A stretch of DNA of 64,000 nt from Capsicum annuum (Eukaryota; Streptophyta; Magnoliopsida; Solanales; Solanaceae). The DNA is taken from positions 81,105,093 to 81,169,092 of the forward strand of contig NC_061122.1 of NCBI RefSeq assembly GCF_002878395.1. Direction: 5' to 3'. Of the stretch, positions 57,844 through 64,000 are shown piece by piece. Numbering within the stretch: the first letter of the stretch is position 1; each line of letters opens with the position of its first letter. The notes under the pieces are model-generated. The model worked only from the letters and a program-made list of their open reading frames with translations, was not told where the DNA came from and did not search any database. A program made the position numbers and the translations under genes.

Positions 57844-58870
57844 TCAACTTACTTGTGAAAATTGTCCACCACTTGAGTATGTGTGTGATGTGATTAATAG
57901 AACTCAAGTAAGTGAAGTACTTGAAAATATTGGTCACCCAAATGGGTGTGAACCCGAGAGCCATTCTTAGGACAATCTTATGCTTGAAATCTCTTTGAAA
58001 CATGATATTGATCTCTTAGAGAGTGATGAACGTGTTTGTTCCAAATCTACCCGAGAAATAAATCATGCTCTCTTTAGGTATAATTTCTTGTTTGAAGATG
58101 ATTTAAACACTCCTAATGAACCTAGTGGTGAGAATGGTGGTATAGCTTGCCTTGAAGGCTATAGACGATATGCTAACCCACTATGGTGTGACCACATTCC
58201 TCCTAAATATGGAAATCTTTTTTTGAAAGATGAGAGTACTCTTAAGGGTAAGAAATGTGTAGTACTTCTTGAAAACCCGAGGTCAAAGGTGTCATTGACT
58301 CCTTCGGGTAATGTTCCTAAATGTGCATCCTTGTTTGACACACTTGTGCCTAAATTGCATGAATTCCAACTTGTGGATGCCAAGTTGTCTGGTTATTTGA
58401 AGTAAGAATGTGTATGTGTTTAAATGCTTATTCTTCACCCGTGAATGCCTTTGCACATGATTCTTTCCTATACTACCTCTTTGCCTATAATGACTTCTAT
58501 GCTAGTTTTAGATTTATTTTATGTCGAGATAGGAAGCTTGTTGGTCTGTCCATGTGTATGCGTGATAATGCTATATGGATTTTATGGGCTTTAGAACCAA
58601 TCGAACCCTCACCCCCTTGGTGTGGTATTTTGACAAGACAAAGAAGCAATGGTGTCTTATAGCTCATAAGATGAAGAAAGTTCTACCTTGTGGATTATTT
58701 GATGTAATTAGTACCTATTTAGTTTCTTTATCTCTTGGTGATTCCCGTAACTAAATCCTTTGTACACCTTTTATTGAGCTTTTAATATTTAATTTAAAAG
58801 ATCCTTGGTTATATTGCAAATATGTGCAACCTTGGTATGTTGAGTTGATTTGTTGTGCTAACCCTAGCCC
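57844..58870 (+). pseudogene. ORF-X of I2, second part
   Basis: It resumes in the same frame after I4: CENCPPLEYVCDVINRTQVS, a stop at 57968, then CSKSTREINHALFRYNFLFE, DDLNTPNEPSGENGGIACLE and FLKDESTLKGKKCVV, ending at 58405. From there it diverges from P1 and I4 (a segment NPRSKVSLTPSGNVPKCASL replaces the aligned part). The conserved tail DPWLYCKYVQPWYVELICCA is recognisable near 58800-58860. The FPFDPGA block is not found, so this copy carries an internal replacement. Confidence 0.55.
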
Positions 58871-58905
58871 TCATGCCATGAGGAGTTTGTATTTGTTTTC
58901 CCTCT

Positions 58906-59621
58906 TGATACCAAACTCCCCAAGAACAAACAACACAAACACCAAAATCAGTCCACTAGTTCAAGAACTATGGACCCTTTTAATAACCTCTCTCGAATTC
59001 GCAAGAAGAACAAGAAGGGAAGTGATATCAAGAGTAAAACACACTAAAACAGAAAAAACACTTGATGAACAAGATGCAATAACAACAACACACGGTTACA
59101 AGACAAGAACACAAACGGATTACACTAGATATAGACAAATGATTACAAGAAAGTAAAGATGGATAAATAGACAAAGGGATGGTAATATATTAACAACCCA
59201 AAAGCTTATTCCACTTTTGGACCTTTAATATCACAGACAACCTAAACCTATCTCTTACGTGACCTCAAGGGAACCAAAATTCCCAAGCAATCTCCGTTTC
59301 TAAGCAAATGATCAACACAAGGATTCTACCTTGTCCAAGGATTTCACCTTGCTAAAGACTCTCAAAGAGGCTACAAAATATATTCTCCAAAAATCCCCCA
59401 AAAATGACCTAATGAGGTTCTATTTATACCTAGGTTAACTTATTACAAATGACTAAAAAACCCTTGCAAAGGGCAGATGAATAGTAAACACGGATGAACA
59501 GTGAACAGTTTTGGGCTTGTGGGACTTGTTCTCTACACTTCAAAGCTTGTTCCTTGGATGGGCAGCCCCCTGAGCTAGAGTATTGACGCATTGGACCCCG
59601 ATCATGATCGTACCTATATCA
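58906..59621 (-). repeat. Solo LTR of the TGATAC family inside I2
   Basis: 716 bp, TGATACCAAACTCCCC ... CCTATATCA, perfect 5-bp TSD cctct (58901-58905 and 59622-59626). It has TATTTATA at 59421-59428 (TATAAATA on the minus strand). Its low end is the type seen as the U5 part of the E1 3' LTR. Confidence 0.92.
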
Positions 59622-59666
59622 CCTCTCTTCGGTTTTGCAAGGTTTGGATTCAAGGTCGAATCCTTT

Positions 59667-59681
59667 TCAAGAAGGGGAGGA
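59667..59681 (+). other. Polypurine tract of I2
   Basis: CAAGAAGGGGAGGA directly before the 3' LTR. It primes plus-strand DNA. The P1, I4, E3 and E1 equivalents are at about 2680-2692, 54237-54250, 33386-33399 and 3789-3802. Confidence 0.8.
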
Positions 59682-60567
59682 TGATACAAGAATAATGGCC
59701 GCCTTAGCTTTCGACGACATTATTCAAAGTCACTATGTGAAGAATCAAGCTTTGGTCGCATGGAGGGCACGGTATCATACTTAGAGGGGACGTTTTGAGC
59801 CTACCATTGATCAAACCCGAGTGTGGAAGATTGCTTGGAGCCTTGAAGACTTAAGGACTCTCGGGTTTGGACCACCTTTGTTGGTTCATGATTTTGGTGC
59901 CCTTTATGAAGGGCATTTTGTTCACTTAGCCTTAAGGGTATTTTGGACAATTCATATTATTTTCGAACACACCAAGGCCACCCTTGGTTATTAAGGGAAG
60001 TGTAGTCTTTTTTGCCTTCTTTTGTAATGTACTATAAGGAGGATTTTTTTTAGGTATTCTCTCATTAGTTTTATGAAAGATGAAAGATTAAAACATTAAA
60101 AATCCTCTCTCTTGAGAGTAGAACACTTAGTCTTAGTTAGGGCTTAGAAAAGCTAGTATTGATCTTTGCTAGGAAATGGTGGATCTTGAGGTGAGTTGAT
60201 TCCCTTGGCGGTCACCGTAAGAGAGTGATTTTGATTATTACAATCATTAGGGGTTTTTGAGTTTAATACACTTTGGTTCTTAATTTTGTAATAATCTTGG
60301 TCTCACTATCTATCCTTTACTTTTGTTGTTGTCATCTTGTGTAGTGGACTATTTTGGGTCCTTTATTGAATCCGAAACTTTTATTATTGTTATTAATCTT
60401 GTTCCTCACAATTTGTGGCTATTTTGGGTGTCAAATACACCTTTGTTTCTTATATTCTGCTTGTTGATAACGAATCTGAGAGTGGTCTCCATCTTGGTCC
60501 TCAGATCCTTAAGATTGGGGACTGATTTGGAGTGTGTTTTGTGTCTTCCATTGTCTTTCTCGTATCA
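59682..60567 (+). repeat. I2 3' LTR
   Basis: 886 bp, TGATACAAGAATAATGG ... CTCGTATCA. Few differences from the 5' LTR at 49235-50109. The frame at 60323-60583 is the R-U5 part and not a gene. Confidence 0.92.
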
Positions 60568-60572
60568 CAGAT

Positions 60573-60988
60573 TGTGTAGTTAGATTTTCAAAGAAAACAC
60601 CACAACAACTAACTCGAGATCATGGGTTGGGTAATTCTTTTCGTAAGGCTTCAACTGTTTAAAGGCATAGGCTATAACCTTACCTCTCTGCATTAATACA
60701 CAACCCAAACTAACTCTAGAGGCATCACAATACACCATAAAACTATCTGTACCATCAGGTAATGCTAAGACTGGGGCTCCAGTGAATCAAGTTTTCAACT
60801 CTTGAAAACTCTTCTCACAGGAATCTGACCACTGGAACTTAACATTCTTTTGGATCAATCTAGACACAGGAGATGCAACTGATGAGAAACCATCAACAAA
60901 ATGGCATACAATAACCAGCTATACCTAAGAAACTCCTAATATCTAATGGAGATATAGTTCTAGGCCAATTTCTTATGACTTCTATCTT
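60573..60988 (-). pseudogene. G3' RNase H/RT junction fragment
   Basis: It resumes G3' after I2 ('tagattttcaaagaaaacaccacaacaactaactcgagatcatggg' matches G3 at 40888 onward). No open frame. Confidence 0.65.
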
Positions 60989-61501
60989 TTATGGATCAAC
61001 TCTAATACCATCGGTGGAAATAATATGATCGAGAAAGGCTATTGATCTTAGCCAAAATTCACACTTGCTGAATTTGGCAAACAATTGATGATCTCTAAGA
61101 GTTTCCAAGACAATTCTAAGATGATCTACATGGTCATCCTCACTACAGTAGTACACAAGGATATCATCTATGAATACTATGACAAACATGTTTAGATATT
61201 GTTTGAACACTCGGTTCATGAGTTCCATAAAATCTACTGGAGCATTGGTTAGCCTAAAAGACCTGACTAAAAACTCAAAATGACCATAATGGGTTTTGAA
61301 AGTTGTCTTTAGAATATCACATTCCCTTACTTTAAGTTGATGATAGATGGATCTAAGGTCTATCTTTGAGAAATAACTTGCACCTTGGAGTTGATCAAAT
61401 AAGTCATCAATTCTAGGAAGAGGATATTTGTTCTTGACTGTGACCTTATTTAGCTGATGATAGTCAATGCACATTTGCAAAGAACCATCTTTCTTTTGCA
61501 C
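60989..61501 (-). pseudogene. G3' reverse transcriptase
   Basis: 170 open codons with [35 protein letters not shown] (Gly changed to Ile), [19 protein letters not shown], the catalytic [15 protein letters not shown] and [20 protein letters not shown]. The N-terminal RT end lies in a different frame at 61520-61600. Confidence 0.8.
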
Positions 61502-61519
61502 GAATAGGACAGAAGCTCC

Positions 61520-62104
61520 TCATGAAGAAATACTAGGCCTTATGAAGCCTTTATATAAAAGATATTTGAGTTTCTCTTTCAACTCCTTAAGCTCTGCTAG
61601 AGCCATACAATATGGAGGGATAGAAATAGACTGAGTATCTGGGAGAAGGTCAATACCAAATTCTATTTCCCTATCGGGAGGTGCCTCTGGGAGATCTTTC
61701 ACAAAATAAATACAACCTTTGGATATCAACTTTCTAGCTTTGAGATAAGATATGAAATAACTCTTGGGAGATACTAAATTACCTGACCACTCAAAGAGTG
61801 GCTTATCTGGAAACTGAAAATTTACCACACGGGTGCAACAATCTATGAGGCATAACAAGAATGGAGCCAATCCATACCAAGGATAAGATCAAAATCAACC
61901 ATATCTAACTCTATCAAGTTTGCTAACATGACTTTATGAAGGACAATGATAGGATAATTTTTATAGATTTGTTTGTCAATACTCACCTACTGGGTAGAAA
62001 CCATGAAAGGCTTAGTGATTTTTTCATAATTTACCTCAAAATTCACAGCAACTAATGGGGTCACATAAGAGAAACTCGACCTAGGGTCTAATAGCACATA
62101 AACA
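61520..62104 (-). pseudogene. G3' protease and linker to RT
   Basis: The frame 61520-61870 has VVNFQFPDKPLFEWSGNLVS, SYFISYLKARKLISKGCIYF and, after an internal deletion, KDLPEAPPDREIEFGIDLLP and [19 protein letters not shown]. The active-site half upstream (61871-62104) is in broken frames. A segment of about 100 bp present in G3 is deleted near 61700. Confidence 0.65.
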
Positions 62105-62343
62105 TCAAAATAAAAGACACAAAGCATACAAGTAACAATATCTGGTGAATCTTCCTACTCCTGATGGGGATGGTAAAGCATAAAACCGATTCGGGCACTG
62201 ACTGCCACTAGTTATAGATGATGCGCCTTGAGGAGGGGCTGGGTGACCTAGAGGAGTTGGTGCACTATTAGGGGGACGAACATCCCTACTTTTTTGTCTA
62301 GCATGCAGGAACTCTTTGATTTCGTGACCCAACTGGCCACAAC
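62105..62343 (-). pseudogene. G3' gag nucleocapsid fragment
   Basis: Minus frame with SCGQLGHEIKEFLHARQKSR, matching the CCHC knuckle of G3 (CYGCGQSGHRIKECLHARQ) but with the last Cys changed to Phe. It is cut by I3 at 62344. Confidence 0.65.
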
Positions 62344-63094
62344 TGATACGGGTGTACAAATTTGTCCAATACATTCTCGACCATTCACACGAAGCCAAGC
62401 TCGAGAGTTACAAAAACTACAAGCCATGTTCATGCAAATGGCCGTGTGTGAATTGGTACTTGATCCACCAAAGAGCTTAAATGTTTTTAAGTGTGAAAAG
62501 GAGCCTTGAAGTGTAATATAAATAGATGTTAGTAGGGCTATTTTCAGCACTTAGTTCATTCTTCATATTTCACAACAAGTCTTTTAACATTGAACATTTC
62601 TCTCTCTCTTGTTCTTGAAAGTAGAACCTAAAATCTGTCCAACAAAGTGTAGTTACACTTGTGTTGTTTCTTGGCTAGAAACTTGAGATCTTGAGGTTTA
62701 TGAGTTTCTCTTAATCTAAGTAAGAATTTGGTGCTGAAATCTTTGGGTCTTAGGGTCCTTTCTTCAAGTTAGGGTTCATAGATTCTAGGATATCTTTGTG
62801 TCAAGTTACTATCTTTTATTTTTGTACTCTTGAAACTATTGCAGTAGCTTAGTGAAGCCGTGTGGGGATGATTTCGATTCACTATAGTTCCTTCCATTTG
62901 TTGTTCTTGTTGTTAATATTGTACTCTTTGTAATCTTTCATCTTGTTGTCATTGTAATTTTGAAGTCTAGTGAAGCCGGGTGTGGCCTATTTCGATTCAA
63001 TAGCACCTTGTTTCTCATCTTGTAGTTCTTGTGTTAGTTTGTTCATCTTATTGTTGTTACTAGATTCTTCTGTTGTGGACTTGATAGTGCATCA
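62344..63094 (+). repeat. I3 5' LTR
   Basis: 751 bp. Unlike the other LTRs in the window its first 165 bases encode RPFTRSQARELQKLQAMFMQ in an open frame (continuing 62294-62509). That is the sort of sequence found at the C-terminus of plant gypsy polyproteins, suggesting that pol ends inside the LTR in the autonomous relative. Confidence 0.8.
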
Positions 63095-64000
63095 TTTGGT
63101 ATCAAATCCATCTTCTAACAAGATCAATCTTGGGCTTGAGACCTTGAAAGCTACAAAAAAAAAAATTGAAATCTGAAAATTCTAGAAACAGTCAAATCTG
63201 TCACCTTTGTGTTCTTGGCCGAAAATAGTGTTGTGTTGATGTATGGGTGGAGATTTTCTTTTTTTTATTTACTAGATCTTGTAGTATTTTGATTGTTTAG
63301 AGTGTTCCTAGTGTGGGTTTCTTTCTCACCAACACTAAAGGTGTCTAAATCTAAAGTTGAGCTTAAAATATTGGCCATATGTTGTGACTTGTTGTTGACA
63401 ATTGGTGATGTTGTTTCATGTTTTTGAAGAAGTTGTTGTTGTGATCTTGAAGGTTGTTGTGGTATTCATCTATTTCTTTATCTTTTCTTGAAATTTAACA
63501 CAATCAAAAAGTGCAATATAAATTCAAGAGGTGAAGTTGAAAGTTGTAAAGATTGTTGTGAGAAGCCTTGAACCCATCACTTCCTATACTAAACTTCTAC
63601 TTTTCAGTAACTTTTTCTTATTTCAAGAACCTTGTGTTGTGGGACAAGATACTTTTTCTTATTTCAAGAACCTTGTGTTGTGGGACAAGATACTTTTGTT
63701 ATTTCAAGACATGTTTTCCCACCAAAACCAATTGTCATCCTTTCCAAATTGTGTAAAGAATTAAATTTCAGAATTGGTCCTTAAATTGTGTGGTACCAAG
63801 ACCAATTGCATGCTGCCACATCACCCATATACTACTATTCACGTCACCCATTTGCTACTGTTCACATCATTAATAAGCTCAAATTTAGGTTTTTCTAGTT
63901 TCTAATTGTTGATTCTTAGTTTCATTACTTGGTTCCAGAACTAATTAACAAGCTAGTACACTCCTACTAGGTTGTCAATTAGTCCTTTTGAGTTCCTTTG
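63095..64000 (+). other. I3 5' leader
   Basis: No gene. It has T-rich and GTT-rich runs, the tandem duplication at 63611-63692, and the shared leader block at 63811-63870, here itself partly duplicated (CACCCAT..ACTA twice). The frames at 63531-63764 result from the duplication and base bias. Confidence 0.5.

Larger units (their letters stand above)
49235..60567 (+). mobile_element. I2: complete ORF-X-type TGATAC-family LTR retrotransposon
   Basis: Perfect 5-bp TSD cagat (49230-49234 and 60568-60572). 5' LTR 49235-50109, primer-binding site TTTGATATCAAAGCATGG at 50110, leader, gag/protease-like region, ORF-X, polypurine tract CAAGAAGGGGAGGA (to 59681), 3' LTR 59682-60567. Two later insertions sit inside it: I4 (52806-57843) and a solo LTR (58906-59621). 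Without these it is about 5.6 kb. It has no RT, RNase H or integrase and is therefore non-autonomous. Confidence 0.92.
46251..62343 (-). mobile_element. G3': second chromovirus internal region, interrupted by three insertions
   Basis: The minus-strand internal sequence is homologous to G3 and flanked at its 3' side by LTR B. It proceeds 46251-48117, 49080-49234, 60573-62343, broken by I1, I2 and I3. The first two have perfect TSDs and the G3 copy shows the uninterrupted order. The gag start and 5' LTR are beyond I3, outside the window. No frame is complete. Confidence 0.85.
62344..64000 (+). mobile_element. I3: TGATAC-family LTR retrotransposon, 5' part, runs off window
   Basis: Inserted in the gag knuckle of G3' (compare G3 at 42712). 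5' LTR 62344-63094 (TGATACGGG ... GTGCATCA), primer-binding site TTTGGTATCAAAT at 63095, leader to the window end with the shared block at 63811-63870. Left half of the TSD would be acaac (62339-62343); the right end is outside. The coding region is not reached. A 41-bp perfect tandem duplication lies at 63611-63692. Confidence 0.85.

Overview
The window looks like repeat-dense, probably heterochromatic, nuclear DNA of a flowering plant. The long chromovirus LTRs and the TGATAC...GTATCA element family make me favour Solanaceae, but that is inference from style, not a database match. I find no intact host gene, no tRNA or rRNA gene and no CRISPR. Almost everything that can be explained is transposable elements nested in one another. 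Several nestings are proved by 5-bp (LTR elements) or 3-bp (CACTA) target-site duplications (TSDs), with the host sequence resuming on the other side.

Layout. (1) 1-7126: the end of a Ty3/gypsy LTR (1-1285) sits in a non-autonomous TGATAC-family element (P1). P1 carries an unrecognised conserved protein region, here called ORF-X, and its 3' LTR is split by a second element, E1 (3081-6573). (2) 7127-14887: degenerate minus-strand gypsy LTRs, one solo TGATAC LTR (10381-11095), a foldback-like AT-rich repeat and unassigned AT-rich DNA. (3) 14888-36167: a minus-strand gypsy element (G2) broken up by a plus-strand Tekay-like chromovirus (G1, about 15888-24275), a CACTA DNA transposon (25382-29323) and a gag-only element (E3, 30725-34039). 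(4) 36168-64000: two minus-strand chromovirus internal regions (G3 and G3') share a single LTR. G3' is interrupted by a solo LTR (48118-49074), by an 11.3-kb ORF-X element (I2, 49235-60567) that itself holds two further insertions (I4 and a solo LTR), and by the start of another element (I3, 62344 to the window end).

Most interesting. (a) The TGATAC family appears to encode a polyprotein in which a gag/protease-like part is followed by ORF-X where reverse transcriptase would be expected. Three copies (P1, I2, I4) retain it. These elements lack RT and integrase, so they must be moved by a partner element. (b) The CACTA element contains four minus-strand exons, with GT/AG boundaries where they can be placed, that read like a plant ABCA-type transporter around Walker A: a captured host gene fragment. 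(c) I4 is integrated with U3 termini at both ends and carries a 650-bp head-to-head inverted LTR repeat, a potential hairpin-RNA source. (d) The LTRs of G3 contain an array of small hairpins, one of which shows paired compensatory changes between copies.

All retroelement genes seen are broken by stops, frameshifts or insertions. The chromodomain end of G3' (46458-46940) and the longest ORF-X copy (1467-2450) are the best-preserved open frames.
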